A stretch of DNA of 64,000 nucleotides from the NCBI GenBank assembly GCA_007859995.1, contig SMSL01000009.1, positions 47,215-111,214 of the forward strand, in the 5' to 3' direction. The notes below the pieces were generated by a model, which was not told the DNA's origin, made no database searches, and was given only the letters and a program-made list of their open reading frames with translations. Shown piece by piece: positions 10,619-20,339 of this stretch. Source of the stretch: Candidatus Brocadiaceae bacterium S225 (GTDB taxonomy: Bacteria; Planctomycetota; Brocadiia; Brocadiales; Scalinduaceae). A program made the translations under genes and the position numbers. Positions within the stretch are counted from its first letter, which is position 1; each line of letters starts with the position of its first letter.

Positions 10619-12169
10619 TTAAAGTTTTGATTTCTCTTCATTGCCATACACGTAAAAATGTATGGCAATGAACAATATGGCAAATGAACAATAACCTATA
10701 GTGAAATCACTTGCTGCCCCACCACATCCGTATACACTAACAACACCGTTGGGTGTTAGCTCATACGCGTGTATAATACCTACAAAAGAAAACAATGCCG
10801 CTCCCAGTGACCAGATACTCGCCATTAAAAATTTCTTTTCAATTAAAAAGACGGAAATGGAAGCCAGTATCATAGACGTAAAGATAAAACCTCTTTCAAG
10901 TGATATCATTCCATGAATTGCGAGATTATTGTCAAACGCATCCTTGCCGATTATGAATAGAGTTGTACCCGCTGATCTTAGAGCGCTCTCAACCATTAAC
11001 AATCCCCATGCCGCAATAGCAGGAAAGAGTCCCATGGCAACTGCCATGGCATGGTGCTTTGGTGTCTCTTGAAATGCTTGAGCTACTATTACTATTCCGA
11101 TCCACAGCAGTATTCCTATTCCTGCTTCAAGAGGAACCACTTTCAGGATAACGGTTATAAATCCGCTCAAGCAGATGATGGTGATGAAGACACCGTTAAG
11201 GATAGAATATCCGGTCCTGGCGCCAATAGCCTTCCAGCCCGGATGACCTATATATATAGTCGTAGGAAAACAACTGCCAAATAACGAAGCCATAACAGAG
11301 CCAATTCCGTTAGTTAACAGCGATGGGAATGTATCGTACTTGTCACCAGCTGCCTCAGCACTTTCAAGATTTTGTAATGAACCTACGACATTAAACACTC
11401 CCATCGGAATAATGATAGAAATATATTGAAGCACATATTTACTTTGAATCAAGTCAATCATGCTTCCGCCACAAAAAAGAGGTGGTGAAAAGTGGAATAA
11501 TCCATCTTTATTCACAATACTTCCGCTATCCATATAACCCATTATCCACGCCAGCCCGGTACCAACCCCAACGGCAATCAAACCTCCCGGGAGCCCCAGT
11601 GGGAATCTCACTTTCGAAAAATACTGGACAAGTATAAACGCAAGAGGAAAAAAGGCTATGATTGGTTTTTCAAAAACCTTAAATGCAAAATCCATTGAGA
11701 TAAATGTAATAGCAATCCCTGCAAGTGTAGAGAGCAGGGCTGCTCTTGGAGTGATACGCCTCAGCCAACTCCCGACTAGTGCGCCTAACATCTCTATTAT
11801 TCCACTCAGGAAACAGGCAATCATGCCAATCTGCCACACCAGGTTCGGATCATTTGTTTCATTATAAACCGGAGCCATTATAAAGAAGATAAAGGCAAAA
11901 AGGCTAACCGTATTGATTCCGTAAGGTAATGCAGTTATATCATCTCTTTGTGTCTTGATTGCAAGCCTTCTGGCCTGCCATGAATAAAAAAGATTTCCTA
12001 GCAGTATAGAAATTGCCGCACCGGGGAGTATCACTCCAAAAATAAGTTCATCAGGCATGCCACATAACATCTTGCAGAGACTTACTATGAGTATCAGTTG
12101 TACGAGATTATCAATGGCAAGGCCAAAGAATCCGTCTATATCTTTTTTGGAAAATAATGGATAATTCAT
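10619..12169 (-). CDS. NCS2-like (xanthine/uracil-type) membrane permease
   Basis: 516 residues from the preferred ATG at 12169; an in-frame ATG at 12232 would add 21 residues, and neither has a strong ribosome site. It has about 12-13 membrane segments. The N terminus (DIDGFFGLAIDNLVQLILIV) and TALPYGINTVSLFAF resemble a distinct branch of the nucleobase/ascorbate (NCS2) transporter superfamily found in bacteria and algae. Its substrate has not been established. The gene is monocistronic and convergent with the VWA-OmpA gene. Confidence 0.7.
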   Translation of the reverse strand: MNYPLFSKKDIDGFFGLAIDNLVQLILIVSLCKMLCGMPDELIFGVILPGAAISILLGNLFYSWQARRLAIKTQRDDITALPYGINTVSLFAFIFFIMAPVYNETNDPNLVWQIGMIACFLSGIIEMLGALVGSWLRRITPRAALLSTLAGIAITFISMDFAFKVFEKPIIAFFPLAFILVQYFSKVRFPLGLPGGLIAVGVGTGLAWIMGYMDSGSIVNKDGLFHFSPPLFCGGSMIDLIQSKYVLQYISIIIPMGVFNVVGSLQNLESAEAAGDKYDTFPSLLTNGIGSVMASLFGSCFPTTIYIGHPGWKAIGARTGYSILNGVFITIICLSGFITVILKVVPLEAGIGILLWIGIVIVAQAFQETPKHHAMAVAMGLFPAIAAWGLLMVESALRSAGTTLFIIGKDAFDNNLAIHGMISLERGFIFTSMILASISVFLIEKKFLMASIWSLGAALFSFVGIIHAYELTPNGVVSVYGCGGAASDFTIGYCSFAILFIAIHFYVYGNEEKSKL

Positions 12170-12411
12170 AGTTTTTAAAGCAAAGCCTATACTATCGAAA
12201 CTTGGGAATGATACACAAAAACATACAAACATGATAGGTAATCTAATAAATCAAATAAAAGAGAGCAATAAAAAAGTATTCTAGAGGATTACTTTCTAAT
12301 ATTTTTATAATTTAGTCATGAAAAAGATGATAATAGCCTCTAACAAATGACTGGTGATGGATCGTTTTTACACTTGCTTTTTACTGCTATTATTTGTAGG
12401 ATCATTACCCT

Positions 12412-12654
12412 ATGCTCAAGAAAAAAGAACTTACAAAAATACTATATAAAGCTCTGGATTGTGAGGAAGAGGCAAATACTGAATTCTATGCTTATACAAT
12501 CAAGTCTCTTAAATATTACAAGTGGTTGAGTGGTGACAAAAGAGAAAGGGTAGAGGGCATAATAAAGAAATTAGGGGGTGATTCTCTGAGGCATAAGGGC
12601 ATGATAGAGGATTTAATACAAAAGGTGGAAGAGAGTGAGAAAAATGTATTCTAG
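12412..12654 (+). CDS. Small ferritin-like helical protein
   Basis: 80 residues, predicted all-helical. A first helix has clustered acidic residues (CEEEANTEFYAY) and a second has LRHKGMIEDLIQKVEE, an arrangement like one half of a rubrerythrin/ferritin-like di-iron bundle (E...E and an ExxH-type His). It is too short for a full four-helix bundle and would need to dimerise. The next gene encodes a similar small protein and overlaps its end. The family is not firmly recognised, so metal binding is inference. Confidence 0.55.
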   Translation: MLKKKELTKILYKALDCEEEANTEFYAYTIKSLKYYKWLSGDKRERVEGIIKKLGGDSLRHKGMIEDLIQKVEESEKNVF

Positions 12655-12838
12655 AGAAGCCCTTACTGACATTTTCCAAAAAGTTTTACAATTTGAAGAA
12701 GACGTTAAAGTATTATATGATGGCTGTATTGATAAACTTGCGGATGAGGATATCATCAATGTATTAAGCTCTATAAGTAAGGAAGAGAAAGGGCATATAG
12801 AGCTCGCAAAACAACTTATAGAATTAATACAGGATTAA
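12644..12838 (+). CDS. Small ferritin-like helical protein with EExxH motif
   Basis: 64 residues from the ATG at 12644; a GTG nine bases upstream is an alternative. Helix one has FEEDVKVLYDG. Helix two has SKEEKGHIELAKQLIELI, where E-E-K-G-H fits the ExxH metal motif of ferritin-like proteins. The start overlaps the preceding gene by 11 bases, so the two are translationally coupled and may form a hetero-oligomeric bundle. Function is not known. The downstream DUF1844 gene is convergent. Confidence 0.55.
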   Translation: MYSREALTDIFQKVLQFEEDVKVLYDGCIDKLADEDIINVLSSISKEEKGHIELAKQLIELIQD

Positions 12839-12841
12839 CGT

Positions 12842-13180
12842 TTACTTGGTTTTTTCAACATACCCCATTCTTAAATCATAGAGAGCTGTCTCCAATAGTT
12901 TCGTTTCATCATCAGTAAGGTTTCCACTGGTCTTGTCTTTAATTATCTGTAACGTGTCAATCATAAACTTTGCCTGATCAAGATTCTGTTCTTTTGTTTT
13001 GAGAAAAGGGTTTTCCACTTCTCCTAAACTAATTAATGCCTGAGTGACAAGGCTTGATGCAAATAGGGAAAAACTTGCTTCAGGGATTTTCGAGATTTTT
13101 TTTTGTGTAAATTTATCTGTACCATTATGCTCTTTATCTAAATCGGAACCAGACTGTTTCAATTTTCCTTCACCATCCAT
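12842..13180 (-). CDS. DUF1844 protein
   Basis: 112 residues. A polar N-terminal tail is followed by the DUF1844 core (SFSLFASSLVTQALISLGEVENP, AKFMIDTLQIIKDKTSGNLTDDE, LLYDLRMGYVE-like end). This is a small helical family common in Planctomycetota, Acidobacteria and Deltaproteobacteria with unknown function. It is the last gene of the kdsB-pyrG-DUF1844 run, 23 bases after pyrG, so it is probably cotranscribed. Confidence 0.85.
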   Translation of the reverse strand: MDGEGKLKQSGSDLDKEHNGTDKFTQKKISKIPEASFSLFASSLVTQALISLGEVENPFLKTKEQNLDQAKFMIDTLQIIKDKTSGNLTDDETKLLETALYDLRMGYVEKTK

Positions 13181-13203
13181 TATTAGCCCTCCATTAAATT
13201 CTT

Positions 13204-14814
13204 TTACGAAATATTATTGCCAATCTCCATTGAAGCTTTAATGAATTCACTAAAGAGAGGATGTGGACTTGTTGGTTTAGATTTAAACTCAGGGTGAAAT
13301 TGTACTGCGACAAACCATGGATGATCTCTCAGTTCTATTATCTCTACCAATTCATTATCTATAGTCAGGCCACTGCAAATCATTCCTTCTCTTGCAAAAA
13401 TATCTCTATATTTATTATTAAATTCGTACCTATGCCTGTGCCTTTCTGAAATAATTTCCTGACCATAACATTTCCTGGCCATAGTATTTGGTTCAAGTTT
13501 GCACGGTTGCGCGCCCAATCTCATGGTACCACCAATTTTATCAATATTTTTCTGTTCTTCTAATAGACATATAACCGGTTCTGGTGTGTTAGAGTCAAAC
13601 TCTGTGCTGTTTGCATCTTTCAGGTTACATACGTTACGTGCGAACTCTATAGAGGCACAATGCATTCCTAAGCATATCCCAAGATATGGGATCTTATTTT
13701 CTCTTGCATATTTTGTCGCTTCTACTTTTCCTTCTATTCCTCTCTCTCCAAATCCTCCAGGTATTAATATTCCACTACACCCTTGAAGGTGCTTTTCCGC
13801 ACCGTCCTTCTCAATGTCCCCGGATTCAATTCTTCTCACTTTTACCCTTGCCGCGTTACTGATACCTCCATGTGTTAATGCCTCATAAATAGATTCGTAA
13901 GCCGATTGGTGTTCGATATATTTACCGACGAGAGCAATTTCAATTGTAGTTTTTGTGCTTTTAAGTATTTCCAGCATATTGAGCCATCTGTCAAGGTTGC
14001 CCCCGTTTGATTGTAGATGAAGCTTTTTTAAGATTATTTTATCGAGCCCTTCTCTAACTAGTAGTAAAGGAATTTCATAGATATATGGTTTTACATCTTG
14101 TTCCTCGATGATTGATTCTTTATCTACGTTACAGAAAAGAGAAATTTTCTCTTTTATTTCATCAGATATCGTTTTTTCCGTTCTGCATATTAGAATGTCT
14201 GGCTCAATTCCAGCTTGCCTTAACATACCAACACTATGCTGTGTTGGTTTCGTCTTTATCTCATCTGCCGCACGGAGATAAGGTATCAGTGTTAGATGTA
14301 TATACAGAACGTTTTCTCTGCCTATTTCACGACCAAATTGCCTAATTGCCTCTACAAACGGTTGGCTCTCAATATCTCCTACAATACCGCCTATCTCAGA
14401 GATCACTATGTCTGTGTCAGCGGTGGCCACCTTGCGTATACAATCTTTTATCTCATTTGTTATGTGCGGAATTACCTGTATGGTTTTCCCCAGATATTTT
14501 CCCTGACGTTCCTTTGTTATCACGGAGTAATAAATTGAGCCGGTAGTACAATTACAATCCCTATTCGTAACGACATTTGTAAATCTTTCATAATGACCCA
14601 AATCAAGATCTGTTTCAGCACCGTCTTCAGTAACGTAAATCTCTCCATGCTCAAAAGGCCCCATGGTGCCAGGGTCGACATTGACGTAAGGGTCAAATTT
14701 CTGTAAGCTTATTTTGTAGCCATGACTCTCTAAAAGCATGCCAATCGACGCGGCATTTAAACCTTTTCCGAGAGAAGAAACAACACCACCTGTAACAAAT
14801 ATATGCTTTGTCAT
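13204..14814 (-). CDS. pyrG: CTP synthase
   Basis: 536 residues, full length. It aminates UTP to CTP using glutamine. The N-terminal synthetase domain begins [18 protein letters not shown], with the conserved [18 protein letters not shown] and HITNEIK segments. The C-terminal class I glutamine amidotransferase domain has the GGFGERG oxyanion loop, the nucleophile in YLGICLGMH and the His-Glu pair in QFHPEFKS. Its ATG overlaps the kdsB stop by four bases. The pairing with kdsB makes sense because KdsB consumes CTP. Confidence 0.98.
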   Translation of the reverse strand: MTKHIFVTGGVVSSLGKGLNAASIGMLLESHGYKISLQKFDPYVNVDPGTMGPFEHGEIYVTEDGAETDLDLGHYERFTNVVTNRDCNCTTGSIYYSVITKERQGKYLGKTIQVIPHITNEIKDCIRKVATADTDIVISEIGGIVGDIESQPFVEAIRQFGREIGRENVLYIHLTLIPYLRAADEIKTKPTQHSVGMLRQAGIEPDILICRTEKTISDEIKEKISLFCNVDKESIIEEQDVKPYIYEIPLLLVREGLDKIILKKLHLQSNGGNLDRWLNMLEILKSTKTTIEIALVGKYIEHQSAYESIYEALTHGGISNAARVKVRRIESGDIEKDGAEKHLQGCSGILIPGGFGERGIEGKVEATKYARENKIPYLGICLGMHCASIEFARNVCNLKDANSTEFDSNTPEPVICLLEEQKNIDKIGGTMRLGAQPCKLEPNTMARKCYGQEIISERHRHRYEFNNKYRDIFAREGMICSGLTIDNELVEIIELRDHPWFVAVQFHPEFKSKPTSPHPLFSEFIKASMEIGNNIS

Positions 14815-15611
14815 ATACGATATTTCTCCAAGAATCGTTCAAAATCTTCTGGTGTGTCTACGCCTTCACAAGTGTAGGGCGTGACAACTACTTTAATTTT
14901 GTATCCATTTGAAAGAACTCTAAGTTGCTCCAGCTTTTCTAACTCTTCTACTTTTGGTACTGGTAAGCTGGAAAATGAGAGTAAAAAGTCCTTTCGATAT
15001 ATATATATACCAAGATGTTTCAAAAAATGAAATGATGTATTGTTACCGGTATTATCCTCATCTAATGTTTTTTTTGCCGTGGAAAAGTTTGCATGAATAT
15101 TCCTGTCCCTGATAAACGGAATTGATGCTCTGGAAAAATACATTGCATAACTATTTTTGTCTACAACGACTTTTACCGCATTAGGGTCGATGAATTCTTC
15201 TACTTTTCTTATCTTATTTGCAAATGTACAAGCTACCGCTTCCTGTTCAGCATACATAGCATCAATCAAATCGTCTATCATACTTCCTTTTATGTCTGGT
15301 TCATCTCCCTGGACATTCACTACAAAATCGACATTGAGGCCGGATGCTATTTCTGCGGCTCTGTCTGTTCCAGATGTGTGGTTCATAGACGTCATCATAA
15401 CACACCCGCCAAAATTTTTTACCACTTCGGCTATACGTTCATCATCTGTAGCGATAATGACCTTATGAACATTCTTGGCCTCCATTACTTTCTTATATAC
15501 ATGTTCTATCAGGTACTTACCTGTATGTTCCCTGGCTTCATTTTTAATTAATTTACCTGGAAGTCTGGTAGATGCATATCTTGCAGGAATAATGGCAACC
15601 GTTTTTGGCAT
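14811..15611 (-). CDS. kdsB: 3-deoxy-manno-octulosonate cytidylyltransferase
   Basis: 266 residues. KdsB activates Kdo as CMP-Kdo for lipopolysaccharide inner-core synthesis, so the cell has, or once had, a Gram-negative LPS-type outer membrane. Motifs are the N-terminal [31 protein letters not shown] and the PFIRDR region. It is the first gene of the kdsB-pyrG-DUF1844 operon. Slightly longer than typical (about 250), with extra residues in the middle ([15 protein letters not shown]). Confidence 0.95.
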   Translation of the reverse strand: MPKTVAIIPARYASTRLPGKLIKNEAREHTGKYLIEHVYKKVMEAKNVHKVIIATDDERIAEVVKNFGGCVMMTSMNHTSGTDRAAEIASGLNVDFVVNVQGDEPDIKGSMIDDLIDAMYAEQEAVACTFANKIRKVEEFIDPNAVKVVVDKNSYAMYFSRASIPFIRDRNIHANFSTAKKTLDEDNTGNNTSFHFLKHLGIYIYRKDFLLSFSSLPVPKVEELEKLEQLRVLSNGYKIKVVVTPYTCEGVDTPEDFERFLEKYRI

Positions 15612-16062
15612 ATTTATTGTGATTGGGCTGTTATTGTTAAAAATATTTTTTCCTTAACGATATGATTGCTTTAGAGCACATTATATCCACACAGGGTATA
15701 CAGTCAACTAAAATAACAGGCTAAATCCTTAATTTTAAAAGACTTAAAATAAAATGTAATATTTTACAAGCTTAACATCAAAAACAGCTTCTTATTTATT
15801 TATATAATAAGCATAAGGTATTAATGTGTTTGTCATAGATAGAACAATATAGAAGTAAAAGGAGTATAGATTTTATACAAAAATCGCAAAAAGATTTTTT
15901 CTTATATCAATGTTAGATTTTCTTATTAATTTCTAAGTTACACGGATTCCAGAACTTATAAATGCCGCAATACAATAAGATTATTTGGTACGCAATAGGC
16001 ACATAAATTGCCATACTATAGTGTGAGAAAATAAAATAATCTTATATGAAGGGAACAAAGCT
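15612..16062. other. 451-base AT-rich gap with nested inverted repeats
   Basis: No gene seen. A 12-base perfect inverted repeat (ATAAGATTATTT near 15978 and AAATAATCTTAT near 16033) encloses a small GGCA/TGCC stem and directly precedes the small gene at 16063. A weaker AAAATC/GATTTT stem lies near 15882. It divides divergent kdsB and the orphan small gene, so promoters for both must lie here. Confidence 0.4.
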
Positions 16063-16317
16063 ATGCTAGAAAAATTATACTACGACTTGAGTAACGATAC
16101 AGATGTAGACATAAATACAAATTCGGTTGGAGTAAACAGGCTAAAAACGGATTTAGAAGATTTTCACAACACGCATTTTACGATAATGGATTTGGTTAGT
16201 GTTTTTGCGGATGAAGCAGATAAGGTTTGTTCGAACAAATGCATGGCAAATTTAATTGCTTTAGAAGCTATACATGATTACGTAAAAGTACATGTAAACA
16301 ATGTACAGATTTCTTAG
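16063..16317 (+). CDS. Small orphan protein, 84 residues
   Basis: Not recognised. It is acidic and soluble, with a likely helical C-terminal half containing a CSNKC pair (Cys near 61 and 65). The GAAGGGAAC ribosome site upstream of the ATG and the structured leader argue that it is a real gene. It has no related neighbours. Confidence 0.5.
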   Translation: MLEKLYYDLSNDTDVDINTNSVGVNRLKTDLEDFHNTHFTIMDLVSVFADEADKVCSNKCMANLIALEAIHDYVKVHVNNVQIS

Positions 16318-16369
16318 TTAGTAGTATTTAATAGTGTTTGAACATAACCGTAAATAAGGAGACTAATTC

Positions 16370-17293
16370 TTAATCAGGTAAATTCCTTTTAATATCTGCA
16401 CTTTCTGCAAGGTTTAGAAGCCATGGATTCAACCTGGCTTGTACTTTTTGTACCGTGAGAAACTTTACGAGATCGTCTTTTACCTCACTAAACTTTTTAG
16501 TACTTCTAGGTATCCGCTTCTCGAGCTTAATGATATGGTACCCGTTATCAGTCTTTGTTATTTCACTGATTTCTCCATTTTTTAAATTTGCTACTGCTTT
16601 TCCCATAACCCCTTCAGGTCCAAACGGGCGCATTTTACCCCCGCGTGAAGCGGAATTTCTATCAATAGATTCCTTCTTCGCCAGTGCCTCGAAATCAGCT
16701 CCGGATTTAAGTCTTCCCAGGTTTCTTTCTGCATCCCTGATAGTGCGAAATACTATCTGCCTGGCAAGGATTTTTTCTCCGAGTTGTTCTTCAAAAGCTT
16801 CATGTAACTCTTCGTCTGTAATTTTTACGGTTTCCTTTATAATTTTCTCCGCTAATAATTCTGCTTCTATCTGACCATTCGTAAGTTTAAACACCTTAGC
16901 TATATTCTTTTTATACTGCTCCAATGTCATATTTGCTTTTTCGAGTTCACGCTTGAGATCTTGCTCATCCTTCAGTCCGCCTTGTTTCATTTGTTGTTCG
17001 ATTTGGGCATTAATATGTAAATCAACTCTCTCCGCAATTTCTTCTTCTGTAATTGTAAGGTTACGTTTCTTAGCTTCCTGTTTTACAAGTGTTCTTCTTA
17101 TTATTCGTTCAAGACCTTCTGCTCCGTTTATATTTATAAGTACGTTAGCAAGCGTATCACGGCTTATCTCTTCTCCATTTACGACTGCTACTACGTTACT
17201 ATCTAACTTAACGTCCGAACCAAAAGTTACACTGCTACTAATCATGCCAAGTGTAACGAGCATTGCACCAAATATAAACGCTATGTATTTCAT
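16370..17293 (-). CDS. SurA/PrsA-like periplasmic peptidyl-prolyl isomerase
   Basis: 307 residues. An N-terminal signal sequence (about 1-24) is followed by a SurA-type N-terminal domain (VVAVNGEEISRDTLANVL), a helical region (60-170) and one parvulin domain (about 170-275), with ARQIVFRT, ADFEALAKKESID, GGKMRPFG and GYHIIKLEKR. Members assist folding of outer-membrane or secreted proteins. It lies downstream of rnpB in the same direction, separated by the rnpB terminator, so it likely has its own promoter. Confidence 0.88.
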   Translation of the reverse strand: MKYIAFIFGAMLVTLGMISSSVTFGSDVKLDSNVVAVVNGEEISRDTLANVLININGAEGLERIIRRTLVKQEAKKRNLTITEEEIAERVDLHINAQIEQQMKQGGLKDEQDLKRELEKANMTLEQYKKNIAKVFKLTNGQIEAELLAEKIIKETVKITDEELHEAFEEQLGEKILARQIVFRTIRDAERNLGRLKSGADFEALAKKESIDRNSASRGGKMRPFGPEGVMGKAVANLKNGEISEITKTDNGYHIIKLEKRIPRSTKKFSEVKDDLVKFLTVQKVQARLNPWLLNLAESADIKRNLPD

Positions 17294-17433
17294 GACACTA
17301 TGGTTCCCATAAAAAAACCAGAAATTTAAAAAAATGGCTAAAAAGTTATTGAGTAAAAAGTAACACAGGAGTGTGTTAGTGTCAACTTCAATTTATGTAT
17401 GACGCTTAAAGATATTGTAATACAGCTGATGAA

Positions 17434-17484
17434 AAAGCAATGCCAAATAAATGACTAACTTGTCTCTTAATTTGGCATTGCTTT
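17434..17484 (-). terminator. Rho-independent terminator of rnpB
   Basis: A 15-base perfect inverted repeat (AAAGCAATGCCAAAT at 17434-17448 and its complement at 17470-17484), followed on the minus strand by a short T run. It lies seven bases beyond the rnpB 3' end. Confidence 0.85.
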
Positions 17485-17490
17485 ACGAAT

Positions 17491-17874
17491 CGAAGCAGAC
17501 CATAAGCCGAGTTCTGTATTTGATGACCATTAATCTAGTTCCGATGTTGCCATCGGAATCAAGCGGCTTACCCGGAGGTTTAAAAGCGGATCACTTTATA
17601 CCTCTCTATTTAGCCTTTCTCCCAGTGGGGTTTACCATGCCTCTCCAATCACTCAGAGAGCGGTGGGCTCTTACATTAAGCCGTTATCAGGCCCCACCTT
17701 TTCACCCTTACCTTGTGAATAGTGTATCACAAGGCGGTATCTTTTCTGTGGCACTTTCCTTGGGATCACTCCCACTCTGTGTTACAGAGCACTGTATCCT
17801 GTGGAGCTCGGACTTTCCTCTTCAAGGATTAGACGGGTTATATAATCCCTGAAGCGGCCATCCTGCCTGCTTCT
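17491..17874 (-). ncRNA. rnpB: RNase P RNA (bacterial class A)
   Basis: On the minus strand the 5' end reads GAAGCAGGCAGGATGGCCGC and contains the conserved GAGGAAAGTCCGAGCTCC block. The 3' end carries ACAGAACTCGGCTTATGGTC and closes helix P1 with CTGCTTC. These are the hallmark conserved regions of the ribozyme that trims tRNA 5' leaders. The RNA starts right at the stop codon of the zinc-ribbon gene, so it is probably processed from, or shares a transcript with, the dnaG-rpoD-zinc ribbon unit. A 133-residue open frame on the opposite strand is spurious. Confidence 0.96.
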
Positions 17875-18587
17875 CAATCGCCATTTTCTTCAAGATAGAG
17901 TATTCGACTACAGCTTCGGCAGAAAACCAAATCTTTACCCCCCATGAGCTCGTTTAATGTTTGTGTGGTGATATTCATAGAGCAACCGCCGCACACATTG
18001 CCAATTACGGGAACTATGGCTTTTCCACCTATGATATTAGATAACCGGTTATAATTCTTTAAGGTGTGTTCATCTAATAAGTCTATATATTTCTTTTGTT
18101 CATTCTTTGTCTTTTCAATCTCAATATCAGCCTCTTTTGTCTCTGCGTCTACACTGCTTATGAGATCTTTCAGGCTCTCCTCTTCACTCCTTAAATCTTC
18201 TGTGGCTTTTACATATCCTTGATTAGCTATTTCCAATCTTGACATCGTGTCCAGAATCTCATCTTCCAATATCGACATATCTGCCTTCTTACTGCCTATT
18301 TCTGAAATCAAAGCAGAATACTCTTTATTTGTTTTGATAGAATTCAACTGAACGTTATACTTAGCTATTTCCCCCTCATTAGTCTTTAGATCCAGCTCTT
18401 TTCTGTCAATTTCTTTCTGTACTGCCATTTTCTCTTCTTGTCTTTTTTCTGCAAGGGCTTTTTCTTTTTCTATCTGAAGTTTCTTTTTTTGAACATCCTG
18501 TTTTCTACGTTCTTGGGATGCTTCTAGCTCATTTATCTTGTTTTTCAGCGACTGTACTCTTTTTAGTACATCAATTTTATCAATCAT
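17874..18587 (-). CDS. C4-type zinc ribbon coiled-coil protein (DUF164/zf-RING_7)
   Basis: 237 residues. About 165 residues of antiparallel coiled coil, rich in E, K and Q, are followed by the zinc ribbon CGGCSMNI...CRSC near the C terminus. The architecture matches the DUF164 family, conserved next to rpoD/dnaG in many bacteria and suggested to bind nucleic acid; the role is unproven. Here it sits 31 bases after rpoD and its stop codon touches rnpB. Confidence 0.9.
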   Translation of the reverse strand: MIDKIDVLKRVQSLKNKINELEASQERRKQDVQKKKLQIEKEKALAEKRQEEKMAVQKEIDRKELDLKTNEGEIAKYNVQLNSIKTNKEYSALISEIGSKKADMSILEDEILDTMSRLEIANQGYVKATEDLRSEEESLKDLISSVDAETKEADIEIEKTKNEQKKYIDLLDEHTLKNYNRLSNIIGGKAIVPVIGNVCGGCSMNITTQTLNELMGGKDLVFCRSCSRILYLEENGD

Positions 18588-18618
18588 TACCTCTTCCCGT
18601 ATCCATGAAATATGTTAT

Positions 18619-20301
18619 TCACTTGCCTTCTCCGACACTATCCAAAAATCCTTCCAGTTTTCTACTTCTGATAGGATGCTGCAATTTCCTCACCGCCTTT
18701 GCTTCAATTTGCCTTACTCTTTCTCGAGTTACCATAAATTTTTTACCAACCTCTTCAAGCGTATATGTATAACCATCTCCAATGCCATAGCGAAGCTTAA
18801 TTATTTCCCTTTCACGATAGGTAAGTGTTTCCAGTACACTTTCTATCTTTTCTTTAAGCATTTCCTGTGCAGCGGCAAAAACAGGAGATTCCGCTTTATC
18901 ATCTTCTATAAAATCACCAAAAGCGCTATCAGCACTTTCTCCCACTGTCCTATCAAGAGAAATTTGATGTCTTGAAATTTTTAACACCCTTCTTGCTTCA
19001 GACACAGAAATCTTTATTTCCTTTGCCATCTCTTCAATACTAGGTTCTCTGCCGTTCTCTTGTAATAATTTTTTTGAGACATTTCTTATTTTGCTCATTG
19101 TCTCAATCATATGCACAGGTATCCGGATCGTCCTTGCTTGATCGGCAATCGAGCGAGTTATGGCCTGTCTTATCCACCAGGTAGCATAAGTGCTGAATTT
19201 GTAACCTCTTCTATATTCATACTTATCAACTGCTCTCATCAGTCCAGTATTTCCTTCCTGTATGAGATCCAGGAAGCTTAGACCACGATTTCTGTATTTT
19301 TTCGCAATGCTTACTACCAATCTCAAATTTGCACTGGAAAGTTTTCTCTTTGCAACTTCATGTTCTTTAAAAACATTTTCAAAGGACTCAACTCGCTGGC
19401 ATAACCGCTCAGGTGTTTCAAGCACCAAATCCTCATATTCACATAGCTCGGATTTTAAGGTTCGCAGTTTATCCTTCTTCTTGTCCCGTTTTTCGTATAA
19501 TAAAATCTGTTTCTTTACACTACTCATTCCAGAAGAAATTTCCTGCAACCGCTTCATTATTGGCTGTAGCTTTTTAGTACGAATGCAAAGTTCTTCGATA
19601 ATTTCAGAACCTTTTCTCTGACGGTTTCTCACATTTTTAAGAAGCCTGTACCGGTCTTTTGCAGATGTCCTTTTGAGTTTTAGTTGTCCATAATCCTCTC
19701 TGTTTTTCTTTAAGAGTGTTCTTAAGGCTTTTGCGTGCACCGGGAATTGTTTAAGAAGTTTTTCCTTTTGATTATCAAATTCAATATTAATTGCTAAAGT
19801 ACGATCAAAAGGAAGATCTCCATTAGTGATGTCTTCCAGTATCTTTAAACAAATCTCCTGTGAAAAATCAGATTTAAGTACTTTTCTATGAAAGTTTTTT
19901 CTCGTCACTTCTATTTTTTTCGCTAATGCTATCTCTTCTTCCCGTGACAATAGAGGTATTACCCCCATTTGTGTTAAATACATCCGTATCGGGTCGTCAA
20001 TTTTCTCGGAAGCACCCGATGCGACACCTATTTTTGCTTTTGCATTATCCTTTGATTCGTCGTCGTCGTCGTCGTTGTCGTCATCATCATCTTCTGTATC
20101 CGCCGCATCACGTGCCTCGATTTCAGACTCTTCGATAAGATCTATACCCAACTCATCCAGCATTATCAGCGTTTCGTCAATCTTTCCAGGCTGAGCCAAT
20201 GTGTCATCCGGCAGGATCTTGTTTAACTCTTCGTAGGTTACAAATCCTTTTTCCTTACCCTTTACTACAAGTGCTTTAATTTTTTGACTCGTTTTGTCCA
20301 T
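18619..20301 (-). CDS. rpoD: RNA polymerase primary sigma factor
   Basis: 560 residues. Region 1.1 is at the N terminus; then a highly acidic tract (about residues 66-92, mostly Asp); region 1.2 ([11 protein letters not shown]); a non-conserved helical insert; region 2 ([21 protein letters not shown], then the -10 recognition segment [14 protein letters not shown]); region 3; and region 4.2 helix-turn-helix ([13 protein letters not shown]). It directs RNA polymerase to housekeeping promoters. It lies between dnaG and the zinc-ribbon gene, the classic macromolecular-synthesis order without rpsU. Confidence 0.97.
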   Translation of the reverse strand: MDKTSQKIKALVVKGKEKGFVTYEELNKILPDDTLAQPGKIDETLIMLDELGIDLIEESEIEARDAADTEDDDDDNDDDDDESKDNAKAKIGVASGASEKIDDPIRMYLTQMGVIPLLSREEEIALAKKIEVTRKNFHRKVLKSDFSQEICLKILEDITNGDLPFDRTLAINIEFDNQKEKLLKQFPVHAKALRTLLKKNREDYGQLKLKRTSAKDRYRLLKNVRNRQRKGSEIIEELCIRTKKLQPIMKRLQEISSGMSSVKKQILLYEKRDKKKDKLRTLKSELCEYEDLVLETPERLCQRVESFENVFKEHEVAKRKLSSANLRLVVSIAKKYRNRGLSFLDLIQEGNTGLMRAVDKYEYRRGYKFSTYATWWIRQAITRSIADQARTIRIPVHMIETMSKIRNVSKKLLQENGREPSIEEMAKEIKISVSEARRVLKISRHQISLDRTVGESADSAFGDFIEDDKAESPVFAAAQEMLKEKIESVLETLTYREREIIKLRYGIGDGYTYTLEEVGKKFMVTRERVRQIEAKAVRKLQHPIRSRKLEGFLDSVGEGK

Positions 20302-20339
20302 TTAATGAGTCTCCTATTTAATAATAACTAAAAGTTTTT

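Noticed and set aside
17451..17852. Open frame of 133 codons on the plus strand
   Set aside because: It lies antisense to the conserved RNase P RNA and its terminator; it has no ribosome site or family similarity.
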